Shown: positions 1 to 7,422, counted from the stretch's first letter. The stretch: 8,742 bases of DNA from Eubacterium sp. (GCA_021442545.1 JABUSX010000451.1:1-8742); one strand, 5' to 3'. Notes: generated from the sequence alone by a model not told the origin. A program made the numbers and translations.

Positions 1-1493
1 TAAATGATATAAGAAATAAGAGATGACTCTGAATTCTCTTTATTTCTGGGAACGACTGCTGAAATTTTCCCGTCTTTTAAGATTACAATATTATCACTCA
101 TTCCGATCAGTTCAGGGAGCTCTTCGGAAATCATTATTATCGCCTTTTTCCTTCTTTTGAGATCTGTCAGAAGATCATAGATGTCTGATTGAACACCGAC
201 ATCTATACCTCTTGTAGGACAGTCAAAAATATAAATATTCGCATCCGTGGCCAGCCACTTGGTTACAGCCACCTTCTGTTTGTTTCCGCCGGAGAGATTG
301 CTCACGTTTTCCTTAACAGTGCTCATTTTTACACTTAAGACCTTCGCCTGTTCCTCTGCAAATCTGTGCTGCGCTTTTTGTGTGAGGAAAGGACCCTTTT
401 GAATCTTTCGAAGAGAAGGAATACATATGTTTTCCCAGATCGTTGAAGCAAGCATCAGGGATTCCGAGTCTCTGTTTTTGGATATATATGCCATCTTCAG
501 CTTTAATGCTGTCTGAGGATCTTTTACGACGGCTCCCGATCCGGCTTTGACAGAACCCACCAGCGGTTTTTCCAGGCCAAACATTATTTTTCCCAGTTCA
601 TGCATACCGCAATCTGTTAATCCGCCTATGCCGAGGATCTCTCCGAATCTCACATTTAAATTGATATCTTCAAGATGATCTGTGTATACGCCTTCGACTT
701 TAAGTGCAACATCATCTGTAAGTGCACCCTCATCATCTGTGCGGTAATAATTTTCCTCTATCTCTCTTCCCACCATATACTGTTTCATTGTATGAGAATC
801 AAAATCCGCTTTTTCGAGAGTTGTTATGATCTGGCCGTCTCGCAGGATAGTTACCCTGTCACACATTTCAATGATCTCATCAATGTCATGGGAGATGAAC
901 AGAACGGCTTTGTCATTGTTCCTCATATTGTACATACATTTATAGAGAATGTTTCTTCCGTATTCGCTCAGAGCGGTAGGTGTTTCATCTACGATCAAAA
1001 GCTGAGGATCATCGTACATGGCTCTTGCAAGCTCAACAAGCTTACGCTGTTCAAAGTTATATGCTCTCATATTTACCCCGGGATCAACCTTATCAATGCC
1101 GAGCATATCCAGTATTTTTGATGCTTCCGATTTCATTTTCATTGTATTAACAAGAAGCCGGCTGATAAAACGTTCTTCTTTTCCGGTAAAAATATTTTCA
1201 GCAACAGAAACATCCGGGAGTGTATTCTGTTCCTGACCGACCATTGCGATTCCTTTTTTCTCGGCCTCAAAAATATTTTTCGGGATGTATTCGTCTCCTT
1301 TAAAGATCATCTTTCCCGAATCACAGGGACGGATGCCGGCAATTATCGAGGACGCGGTAGATTTTCCCGAACCGTTTTCTCCGATCAGTCCGTGGATCTC
1401 ACCGTTTCTGATTTCAAGATCGATCCCCCTGAGAGCCTTTGTTGCGCCAAAGGATTTATGCATTTCTTTTACGGTCAATAGTATTTCTTTCAT
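1..1493 (-). CDS. Sugar-type ABC transporter ATP-binding protein (RbsA/MglA class), 3' end at window edge
   Basis: My translation of the minus strand gives 497 uninterrupted codons plus the two bases TA at the edge, so the gene is complete or nearly so (family length is about 490-510). It is a tandem-ATPase subunit that would energise import with membrane permeases and a binding protein, none of which are visible here. Domain 1 has Walker A GENGSGKST (38-46), Q-loop Gln87, Walker B ending D169-E170 and H-loop His202, but its signature reads NFEQRK (146-151) instead of LSGGQ. Domain 2 has the family's degenerate Walker A region (about 289-300), a canonical LSGGN signature (400-404), and D424-C425 where Asp-Glu is usual in the DEPTRGID motif. 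I chose the ATG at 1493 because GGAG lies six bases upstream; an in-frame ATG at 1505 has no Shine-Dalgarno. The cargo is unknown: family membership suggests a monosaccharide or similar polar molecule. The gene is separated from the upstream dehydrogenase by 211 bp containing a large hairpin, so it is probably transcribed independently. Confidence 0.93.
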   Translation of the reverse strand, partial: MKEILLTVKEMHKSFGATKALRGIDLEIRNGEIHGLIGENGSGKSTASSIIAGIRPCDSGKMIFKGDEYIPKNIFEAEKKGIAMVGQEQNTLPDVSVAENIFTGKEERFISRLLVNTMKMKSEASKILDMLGIDKVDPGVNMRAYNFEQRKLVELARAMYDDPQLLIVDETPTALSEYGRNILYKCMYNMRNNDKAVLFISHDIDEIIEMCDRVTILRDGQIITTLEKADFDSHTMKQYMVGREIEENYYRTDDEGALTDDVALKVEGVYTDHLEDINLNVRFGEILGIGGLTDCGMHELGKIMFGLEKPLVGSVKAGSGAVVKDPQTALKLKMAYISKNRDSESLMLASTIWENICIPSLRKIQKGPFLTQKAQHRFAEEQAKVLSVKMSTVKENVSNLSGGNKQKVAVTKWLATDANIYIFDCPTRGIDVGVQSDIYDLLTDLKRRKKAIIMISEELPELIGMSDNIVILKDGKISAVVPRNKENSESSLISYII

Positions 1494-1499
1494 ATGCTT

Positions 1500-1503
1500 C
1501 TCC
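1500..1503 (-). promoter_or_regulatory. Ribosome binding site that decides the ABC ATPase start
   Basis: GGAG six bases before the ATG at 1493. It overlaps the G of the alternative in-frame ATG at 1505-1503, which has no Shine-Dalgarno of its own. This favours the shorter protein starting MKEILL. Confidence 0.6.
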
Positions 1504-1519
1504 ATAAAGATTATCGCTT

Positions 1520-1548
1520 ATCGTATTGCCTGTAATAATAATACGCAA
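1520..1548 (-). promoter_or_regulatory. Weak candidate promoter of the ABC ATPase gene
   Basis: On the minus strand TTGCGT (1548-1543) and TACGAT (1525-1520) are separated by 17 bp; each matches four of six consensus bases. Transcription would start about 20 bases before the ATG. No TGACAA-type element like those at the other three promoters was seen here, so this gene does not look like part of the same regulon. The region is AT-rich and chance matches are easy. Confidence 0.3.
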
Positions 1549-1614
1549 ATTGAACACATTTAAAAATAATGTAAAACTATGATTTTGTTAGTTTTCTTAC
1601 TGTTTCTGTGACGC

Positions 1615-1636
1615 GGGAAGTAAAAGGGAAGTAAAA
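1615..1636. repeat. Perfect 11-bp tandem direct duplication
   Basis: GGGAAGTAAAA occurs twice back to back (1615-1625 and 1626-1636). The second copy overlaps by three bases the left arm of the large inverted repeat at 1634. It may be a replication-slippage product or the edge of a small repetitive element. Confidence 0.85.
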
Positions 1637-1688
1637 GCTCAGGGACGTTTCTTCTGTATGCCGGGCAGAAGAAACGTCCCTGAGCTTT
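1634..1688 (-). terminator. Perfect 23-bp inverted repeat, likely terminator of the flavoenzyme-dehydrogenase operon
   Basis: The arms 1634-1656 and 1666-1688 are perfectly complementary over 23 bp around a 9-base loop. The hairpin begins 16 bases after the stop codon of the dehydrogenase gene, and on the minus strand it ends in TTTT followed by ACTTCCC. Position fits an intrinsic terminator. The T-run is short and interrupted, however, and the stem is much longer and more perfect than most terminators. It may instead be a non-autonomous repeat element (REP or MITE type) that inserted here and also acts as a 3' end. Confidence 0.6.
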
Positions 1689-1704
1689 GCTTGCACGAAT
1701 ATTA

Positions 1705-2781
1705 TTACAGACAATTGTCTGCCAGATATTGGACATAATTGATGGCGCCTTCGACTTTATCAGGAGAGCGGTCGCAGCATAAGTTGACCATAAAGTGGTC
1801 GTTCTGCAGTTCGATGCCGGCTTTTTTTGCTACGGCAGCGGTGTCGGTGACACCAAGATCTCCGACGCAGACGGGAAGACCTACCTCACGGCCAAAGCGC
1901 ATGAGCTTAAGCGTTTCTTCAAGAGGGTACTCCTCCAAAACGGTCTGAACAATAAGGCCTGCAAATACGCGTTCGCCGTGCATAAAGTTTTCACCGCCCG
2001 GTACCGATACGAGCCAGTCACCTAAGCCGTGGGCACAGACCGTGCCGTTTGAGTTTAAGGCACCGATTCCGGACAGGAAGCAGTTGGCTTCTATGACTGA
2101 TTCAAGCTGAGGTGTTACGCTTTTTGCCTTTACGGATCTGTAGGCGGCAAGACCATCCTCGAATATAATATCTCTGCAAAGGCTGCAGAGTGCGGAAGCG
2201 GTGCGGGTGATATTGGTTCCGGAGGGGTTCTGCTTCCCGGTCTTTCCTTCATACCAGGTCGTAAGGGCATCACCCATACCTGCAGCAAGAAGCCTGACAG
2301 GTGCGTTTGCAATTACTTTGGAGTCAACCATGACCATGTCAGGACATTTGGGGAACTGAAGGTCGTAAGCCACTCTGTGTCCGTCTTCAGCGTATATTAC
2401 GGAGACGTTTGTACACGGAGCATCGGAAGAAGGTGTAGTGACGATCATGATAAGTGTTTTCTTTTCGCGGTTGGCGCGAGTTCTGGTCACGTCCATACAG
2501 GAGCCGCCGCCCACGCCTACGATAATATCGGCTTCCTTAAGTTCTTTTATCTCACCGATCCTGTTTATCTCAGAGTCGCAGCATACCTTGCCGCAGGGTA
2601 TATATGTGCATTTGGCCGATGTTCCCTTAAAGCTTTCTTCAAGGGAAGGGCGGGCAGCCTTAAGGGAGCGTTCTCCTCCGATGAATACATATTTATTTCC
2701 GAAACACGATGTATGATCCGAGAATGATTTTAATATATCACTGCCTACAATAAAAGAAGCGGGGAAATTGATCCTTTTCAT
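1705..2781 (-). CDS. Iron/zinc-type polyol dehydrogenase of the glycerol dehydrogenase family
   Basis: The 358-residue protein has the length and motif order of GldA-like NAD-dependent dehydrogenases, which oxidise glycerol or related alcohols, or reduce the matching carbonyls. The nucleotide-binding glycine cluster GGGSCMD is at 91-97, and TTPSSDAPCTNVSVIY at 115-130 matches the family block. Candidate metal ligands are Asp171 in GMGDAL, His251 in AHGLGD and His268 in HGERVFAG. Two departures stand out: the Lys usual in GGGKTLD is Ser94, and the AHAIHNG block reads AHGLGDW. The substrate may therefore not be glycerol. The ATG at 2781 follows a near-perfect AAGGAGG six bases upstream. This site touches the stop codon of the flavoenzyme gene only 11 bp away, so the two are cotranscribed and probably translationally coupled. 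The likely role is interconverting a ketone and an alcohol next to the reductase; the substrate is unknown. Confidence 0.9.
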   Translation of the reverse strand: MKRINFPASFIVGSDILKSFSDHTSCFGNKYVFIGGERSLKAARPSLEESFKGTSAKCTYIPCGKVCCDSEINRIGEIKELKEADIIVGVGGGSCMDVTRTRANREKKTLIMIVTTPSSDAPCTNVSVIYAEDGHRVAYDLQFPKCPDMVMVDSKVIANAPVRLLAAGMGDALTTWYEGKTGKQNPSGTNITRTASALCSLCRDIIFEDGLAAYRSVKAKSVTPQLESVIEANCFLSGIGALNSNGTVCAHGLGDWLVSVPGGENFMHGERVFAGLIVQTVLEEYPLEETLKLMRFGREVGLPVCVGDLGVTDTAAVAKKAGIELQNDHFMVNLCCDRSPDKVEGAINYVQYLADNCL

Positions 2782-2795
2782 TTGTTACCTCCTTA
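2782..2795 (-). promoter_or_regulatory. Coupling ribosome binding site overlapping the upstream stop codon
   Basis: The minus strand reads TAAGGAGGTAACAA before the ATG at 2781. The TAA is the stop of the flavoenzyme gene and also supplies part of the Shine-Dalgarno. This arrangement supports translational coupling of the two genes. Confidence 0.8.
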
Positions 2796-4760
2796 AAACT
2801 TTCCTGTTATCAGATATGCTTTTCTTAAGCCTCTCTGGATATTGGCCGGTGTTTCGCAGTCGCCGATCATATAGAAATAGTCACCGCAGTCTGCATATTT
2901 GAGAGCTTCATCCTGAAGAGGAGTCATTCCTGCTGAAAGGAGTACCATATCTGCAGGGACAGATCTCTCTTCACCGTCTATTGTTCTGTAGGATACCGAG
3001 TTCTTATTTATTGAAGTAACGGCGGCGTTTACGATCGGATAGAGCGTCTCGCATTTTTCCCACTCTTCCCTGAACATTGCTCTGTAGTGAAGCGGAGCCG
3101 AATCCTTTGCGATCATATCCCTCATCTCGAGAATAGTTACGTTATGGCCGCGGCGTGCGAGATAAATGGCGGTTTCGGTACCGATCTCTCCCCCGCCTAT
3201 CATAACAAGATCCTTCGGAAGAGAGGGTTCTTTATGGAATGCTTCAGTTGCCGGAATCACGTTGTCTCCGTCGGCTCCGGGAATCGGAGGAACGGAAGGC
3301 TTTGCTCCTACTGCGGCAATAACCACGTCATAGCCTTCTCTTTTGAGATCTTCAGGGTCGGGAGCACATCCGAGCTTTACTCTGATATTGGATTTTCCCA
3401 CCTGATGGATCATATATTTCTTGAAATCCTGAAGAGTCCACTTAATATCAACGCCGGTGGTGGCGTTGAGAAGACCTCCGAGTTCTTTTTCTTTTTCGTA
3501 AAGAGTGACGTCATGGCCGCGTTCGGCGCTGTAAAGAGCTGCCTGCATTCCTGCCGGTCCGCCGCCTATAACGGCAACCTTTCTCCTTGATCCCGGTTCG
3601 GCTATGAGATGCTCCGTAACATGCTGGATGCCGATCCTCGGATTAACGGAACACATACTTACCCAACAGTTTTCATTGCTCTGAATATGGCATTTCTGGC
3701 AGCGCAGACAGGGACGGATATCATCCAGGCGCCCTTCTCTGATCATATCCATGTAGTTTTCATTGGAAATGAAGCTTCTTGCCATTGCGATCATATCGGC
3801 TTTATTTTCTTTAAGGACATTTTCGCATGTTTCGGGATAGAACATACCGCCGCTGGTTGAAATACATACATTCGGTGCTGATTTTTTTATATACTCTGAC
3901 ATGTAGAGCCAGGGGGTTTCTTCATCAAACTGTGTAGGATGTGCGATATCGATCTGAGGTGCCTTTATCATCATGATGTCAACGAGGCCTTCAGCTGCTT
4001 TTGCGAATTTTACGGTATCGTCGAGAGTCGTACCTCCTTCACATTCCTCACTTCCCGTGACGCTGATCTCAACTATGAATCTTTTACCGCATTTCTGCTT
4101 GATCTTTTCGCAGACGAGGAGAGGATATCTGAACCTGTTTTCAAGACTTCCTCCGTACTTATCGGTTCTTTTATTTGTAAGGGGAGACAGACATCTGGCA
4201 AAAAACGAAAATCTGTAGGCCATGTGGATCCAGACACCGTCAAATCCCATTTCAGTCTTAAATTTCAAACATTCCTCAGCATATTTCTCGGCCGTTTCTT
4301 CCATCATCTCGATAGTGGCCTCTTTATCGCTGATACGTTTTTCCGCACCTATGCCCTCGACCCAGAAAGCTTCTACGCCCTTGCTTACATCGTATCCCGG
4401 CATCATGTTGTCCATATCAAATCGAACAAGTGCCTTGGAATTATAGCTGTGGATAATATCTGTGACCATAGCCAGGGAATTCTGAATAAGCGGACTGTTT
4501 GTATCCCATTTGTCCGCAAAATGTCCTATTGATCTGTCCGCATCTCTTGCAAAAGGCATGGGACCTGCAACAACTACTATTCCGGCACCGCCCTTGGCAC
4601 GATTGGCAAAGTTTACAAGCTGCGCGTCGTTTGGCCAGTCATCTCCGCCCTGCAGGAAGTGCAGTGTCGACGGCGCTGCCTCTACTCTGTTTTTCAGAAG
4701 TATACCGTTTGGCAGCCTGTATGGCTGTGTCAAAAGTGGAAAATTATTTCTGTTGGCCAT
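2793..4760 (-). CDS. Enoate-reductase-type flavoprotein (FMN barrel, 4Fe-4S, FAD/NAD(P)H domains)
   Basis: The 655-residue protein has the architecture of 2,4-dienoyl-CoA reductase, trimethylamine dehydrogenase and the bile-acid enzymes BaiCD/BaiH. These are cytoplasmic enzymes that pass electrons from NAD(P)H through FAD and an iron-sulfur cluster to FMN, usually to reduce an activated C=C bond. The N-terminal barrel (about 5-345) holds YGGSLENR (202-209). Cysteines 351, 354, 357 and 370 have the C-x2-C-x2-C-x12-C spacing of trimethylamine dehydrogenase. The FAD motif GGGPAG starts at 399, a second dinucleotide motif GGGEIG is at 522-527, and IGDC is at 632-635. The family's usual H-G-A-H-G-Y segment instead reads HMAYRF (179-184), so the usual catalytic Tyr/His environment seems altered. 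I chose the ATG at 4760 because GGAG precedes it by eight bases; an in-frame ATG at 4790 has no Shine-Dalgarno. It is the first gene of a two-gene operon with the dehydrogenase. The substrate is unknown; an enone or enoate is a family-based guess. Confidence 0.92.
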   Translation of the reverse strand: MANRNNFPLLTQPYRLPNGILLKNRVEAAPSTLHFLQGGDDWPNDAQLVNFANRAKGGAGIVVVAGPMPFARDADRSIGHFADKWDTNSPLIQNSLAMVTDIIHSYNSKALVRFDMDNMMPGYDVSKGVEAFWVEGIGAEKRISDKEATIEMMEETAEKYAEECLKFKTEMGFDGVWIHMAYRFSFFARCLSPLTNKRTDKYGGSLENRFRYPLLVCEKIKQKCGKRFIVEISVTGSEECEGGTTLDDTVKFAKAAEGLVDIMMIKAPQIDIAHPTQFDEETPWLYMSEYIKKSAPNVCISTSGGMFYPETCENVLKENKADMIAMARSFISNENYMDMIREGRLDDIRPCLRCQKCHIQSNENCWVSMCSVNPRIGIQHVTEHLIAEPGSRRKVAVIGGGPAGMQAALYSAERGHDVTLYEKEKELGGLLNATTGVDIKWTLQDFKKYMIHQVGKSNIRVKLGCAPDPEDLKREGYDVVIAAVGAKPSVPPIPGADGDNVIPATEAFHKEPSLPKDLVMIGGGEIGTETAIYLARRGHNVTILEMRDMIAKDSAPLHYRAMFREEWEKCETLYPIVNAAVTSINKNSVSYRTIDGEERSVPADMVLLSAGMTPLQDEALKYADCGDYFYMIGDCETPANIQRGLRKAYLITGKF

Positions 4761-4768
4761 TTTGTTTT

Positions 4769-4772
4769 CTCC
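4769..4772 (-). promoter_or_regulatory. Ribosome binding site that decides the flavoenzyme start
   Basis: GGAG lies eight bases before the ATG at 4760. The in-frame ATG ten codons upstream (4790) follows only A/T-rich sequence. The site supports the start MANRNN. Confidence 0.6.
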
Positions 4773-4811
4773 GATTTCCTGTAAAAACATTGTTTTTTAT
4801 ATTCATATAAT

Positions 4812-4840
4812 ATTGTATAAGAGGAATATTCAAAATTAAT
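4812..4840 (-). promoter_or_regulatory. Candidate promoter of the flavoenzyme-dehydrogenase operon
   Basis: The -10 box TACAAT (4817-4812) matches five of six consensus bases. At 17-bp spacing the -35 position (4840-4835) reads ATTAAT, a poor match, which suggests an activator is needed. The paired repeat at 4849-4876 lies 8 bp upstream of that -35. An alternative is TTGAAT (4833-4828) with TTATAT (4810-4805), whose -10 is weaker. Confidence 0.45.
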
Positions 4841-4848
4841 GCGTTAAT

Positions 4849-4876
4849 TTGACATTTGAATATTTAAAAATTGTCA
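4849..4876 (-). promoter_or_regulatory. Paired direct repeat, putative AraC-family operator of the flavoenzyme operon
   Basis: On the minus strand TCAAATGACAA and TCAAATGTCAA match at ten of eleven positions and are offset by 22 bp, about two helical turns. Their cores are TGACAA (4876-4871) and TGTCAA (4854-4849). AraC-type proteins, with two HTH motifs per subunit, commonly bind direct repeats spaced this way. The proximal core ends 31 bp before the -10 box, nearly the same distance as at the other two promoters of this locus. Confidence 0.5.
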
Positions 4877-4898
4877 TTTGAGAAGACTGTAAACCTGC

Positions 4899-4939
4899 AA
4901 AAACAGAAGAATACCGAAAATGAGTCGATATTCTTCTGT
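4899..4939 (-). terminator. Intrinsic terminator of the AraC/GH39 regulator gene
   Basis: On the minus strand an 11-bp perfect stem (arms 4939-4929 and 4913-4903) extends through one T-G wobble and three further pairs to a 7-base loop. A run of five T, counting the last stem base, follows. It lies about 50 bp after the regulator's stop codon. It should separate the regulator's transcript from the flavoenzyme operon, which has its own promoter immediately downstream. Confidence 0.7.
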
Positions 4940-4986
4940 ATGAATATATTGAAAAATTGATATATGTTATTAAAAGATCGCTGTAT

Positions 4987-7350
4987 TCAATATCTTGATA
5001 TAATAAGCTGCGAGATCTCAAAGGGTTCCAATGATACATGAATATTCAGCCTTCCGTCAGTAACCATGTGATTCTGAAGCAGGCCGCCTCCGGGCATGCA
5101 GATCTTATCCAGATACCTGATCTCCGATGCTGACGGTTCTGATATGAAATTCATTTTCTGCCACTCATGATAAATACTTCCGTTCTGTGTGTTCATGGAA
5201 AGCTGTACGACCCGGTATCTTCCGTAGGGAAGACCTCTCATATAAATATCCGCATCCAGCTTGTAGGTGTTTTCGAAAAATCGGAAGTCATCGGGACCGC
5301 TGAAGGTGTTGTTCATTATTTTGGGGATGGCATCGGGCCTGTGTCTTTTATAGTTGTGCATGACGATACACAGTTTATTATCTTCGTCCTCGGTAACGAT
5401 GTAGTTTGCTCCCTTTGTTATCATACGTCTGCCGAGGTTGTGCATCATTTCAAAGCTGTAGAACGCAGGCTTTTTGATGCCGTCCCTGGTAACCATTCCT
5501 TTGTTTCCGTTAATGATCTCTATTGAATCGAAAGACTCCATCGATGCATCTAAAGCTTTATCATATACAATGGCCCATACTTCATTGATGCAGCCGATGA
5601 GGGTTCCGATAATATATGCTGCTCGGTTGCAGCCGTCATTTATATATACTCTGTCAGAGTATGTTTCGTTCCATTCCGAAATTATGATTGGAAGCGTTTC
5701 TCTTCCCGCCGCACGCAGTTTTTTCTTAACAAAAGAAATGGTTTTTAAAATAAAATTACTGATCTGTTCAGTGTTTGCCAGGTAGTCAAAGGCACTGATA
5801 CTGAAGAAGTCCGGAAACATGCTGTATTTGCTCCATAAGCTGAGAATTTCATCCAGTTCGGCTTCTTCGGTGATGTTCCGGAAGTATCCGAATGCACCGG
5901 TCTTTATCATGTCACCCCGTTGCTTTATCGCCTCATAGAAGCTTTTATAGAACTCATAGAAATCTCCGGGTCTTGAACCCTTCTTTTTGCAGAGATCAAA
6001 GATCCAGTACTTAAGATACGTTATTCCGTACCTCCTTATCGAATGAGATAAGAAGGATTCAATGAAATCAGAATAGTCTTCCCGCGTCATTCCGTCTGTC
6101 AGATACTCTTTCTTTGTGTACAGATCGGCAGGATCCTCCTGAAGACAGAAATAGGGGAACAGACCGTTTTCTGAAAGGAAGTCAAGGCACCGGTCTAAAA
6201 CTGAAAAGTTGTATTTTGTCCCTTTTTTCAGTGTGGTTATATGAAGCGCATCCATATCGATCAGCTTCTCTATCCTTAAATATTTAATTTCCAGACGGGT
6301 CGTCAGCTCCAGTATCTGGCCCTGGATCTTTATGTTCAGCAGCTCATGCAGAGAATGAATAGTCATTATCCTTCCCCATGAAGGATCGATCTTTCCTATT
6401 TCGCCTCTGGACAGATCCACATCTACCGATATTTTTTCGGATTCTTTGGAAACAAGATCCTTTATGGAATAATATTTTTTCAGAAAATCTCTGCTTTCTT
6501 TTAGCCCGGCGCGATTGGCACTGTTTTCCAGAATGTGCTTTGACCGGTGCTGTCCCGGAGTTTCGTTGTATTTTTCCTTGAATGCTCTTATGAATGCAGC
6601 GACTGAGGGGAAGCCGTTGTTCATTGCCACCTCGACGAGAGGTCTGTCTGTCACCTCCAGCTCTGCACAGGCGTTTACCAGCCTGTTTTCAACGATATAC
6701 TTTCCGTAGTTCATTCCGAAAAGCTTTTTGAACAGCTTTGATGTATATGCAACAGACATCTTCATATATTCTGCCAGGCCCTCCAGAGGAACATCCTCAA
6801 AGTTCCTGTCGCGAAGATACTTCTCCATAAGAGCTTTCTGACTGTCTTTTCTGTTTCCGCCTGAAAGCTCTTCATCGGCGGCTCCTGCAGCATTATCATC
6901 AATAAAGCCCTCTTTCATTACGGATAAAAGCTTAAAGAAATACATATTGTATTTGAGGCTGTTTCCGCCTGTTCCGTCGCTGTACTCATACAGCAGGGCG
7001 CGGAGAGTGTCTGTCATTTCCTCACTGTATTTAAGACCGTTGACAGAGATCCTCTGACTGAAAGCTGCATTTTTTGTCTCTAAAAATCCGCATAATACCG
7101 TATGTTCAAATATAAAACACGCCATTACACTGTCAGCGACCGTTTCCCGGCAGGAATATGTTTCGTTTGCGTTGATTATTATAAACTCATCCCGTCCGAG
7201 GATACGGTCCTCATTTTTATATGAAATACGTACTTCACCGGAAAGTATAAAAAATATCTGTGTTTCATGCTTCTTTTCGTTTATAAATGTGCATCCTCTG
7301 TGAATAAGAATGGTCATCGTTTCTATTATGCGCTGTATTCCCTTATCCAT
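4987..7350 (-). CDS. AraC-family regulator fused to a GH39-like glycosidase domain
   Basis: The 787-residue protein begins with a cupin-like sensor region (about 15-90; QIFFILSGEVRISY at 31-44). An AraC DNA-binding domain with two HTH motifs follows (about 186-215 and 236-268; the second contains NNGFPSVAAFIRAFKEKYNETPGQHR). Residues about 300-787 resemble a GH39 beta-xylosidase-type barrel with a C-terminal beta domain. In GH39 the nucleophile sits in a T/S-E-W-N motif, present here as SEWN (Glu559). The acid/base motif, usually W-x-x-N-E-P, is absent: the corresponding region appears to be YWIFDL (448-453). I infer a ligand-sensing or catalytically weakened domain controlling transcription in the cytoplasm. 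GGAGG four bases before the ATG at 7350 supports the start. The gene is divergent from the thiolase gene, has its own terminator, and carries a putative operator in its own promoter, consistent with autoregulation. The GH39 assignment rests on motif and layout recognition, not a search. Confidence 0.9.
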   Translation of the reverse strand: MDKGIQRIIETMTILIHRGCTFINEKKHETQIFFILSGEVRISYKNEDRILGRDEFIIINANETYSCRETVADSVMACFIFEHTVLCGFLETKNAAFSQRISVNGLKYSEEMTDTLRALLYEYSDGTGGNSLKYNMYFFKLLSVMKEGFIDDNAAGAADEELSGGNRKDSQKALMEKYLRDRNFEDVPLEGLAEYMKMSVAYTSKLFKKLFGMNYGKYIVENRLVNACAELEVTDRPLVEVAMNNGFPSVAAFIRAFKEKYNETPGQHRSKHILENSANRAGLKESRDFLKKYYSIKDLVSKESEKISVDVDLSRGEIGKIDPSWGRIMTIHSLHELLNIKIQGQILELTTRLEIKYLRIEKLIDMDALHITTLKKGTKYNFSVLDRCLDFLSENGLFPYFCLQEDPADLYTKKEYLTDGMTREDYSDFIESFLSHSIRRYGITYLKYWIFDLCKKKGSRPGDFYEFYKSFYEAIKQRGDMIKTGAFGYFRNITEEAELDEILSLWSKYSMFPDFFSISAFDYLANTEQISNFILKTISFVKKKLRAAGRETLPIIISEWNETYSDRVYINDGCNRAAYIIGTLIGCINEVWAIVYDKALDASMESFDSIEIINGNKGMVTRDGIKKPAFYSFEMMHNLGRRMITKGANYIVTEDEDNKLCIVMHNYKRHRPDAIPKIMNNTFSGPDDFRFFENTYKLDADIYMRGLPYGRYRVVQLSMNTQNGSIYHEWQKMNFISEPSASEIRYLDKICMPGGGLLQNHMVTDGRLNIHVSLEPFEISQLIISRY

Positions 7351-7393
7351 ATATCCTCCACGTGTATCGGAATCCGAGTCTTAATAATCATTT

Positions 7394-7422
7394 ATTATAA
7401 GTTAAAGGACAAATATTGTATA
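7394..7422 (-). promoter_or_regulatory. Candidate promoter of the AraC/GH39 regulator gene
   Basis: On the minus strand a perfect -10 TATAAT (7399-7394) sits 17 bp downstream of TATACA (7422-7417), which matches four of six -35 bases. The start codon is 43 bp beyond the -10. The repeat at 7430-7456 lies 7 bp upstream of the -35, a typical activator position. Confidence 0.5.

Noticed and set aside
675..1236. Open frames on the plus strand across the ABC ATPase gene
   Set aside because: They lie antisense to a gene with clear ATPase motifs, have no ribosome binding site seen, and encode no recognisable protein.
3087..4532. Several long plus-strand open frames (up to 197 codons) across the flavoenzyme gene
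   Set aside because: They are antisense shadows of a well-supported coding region with domain motifs throughout.
4761..4790. Longer flavoenzyme starting at ATG 4790
   Set aside because: There is no Shine-Dalgarno before it, while the ATG at 4760 has GGAG at eight bases; the extra ten residues do not resemble the family N-terminus.
4849..4876. TTGACA on the plus strand resembling a perfect -35 box
   Set aside because: No convincing plus-strand gene follows, and the same bases form half of the paired repeat read on the minus strand upstream of the flavoenzyme gene.
4836..5039. A 67-codon minus-strand frame overlapping the end of the regulator and the intergenic region
   Set aside because: It runs through the terminator hairpin and the operator, and overlaps the regulator's coding end out of frame; no family resemblance.
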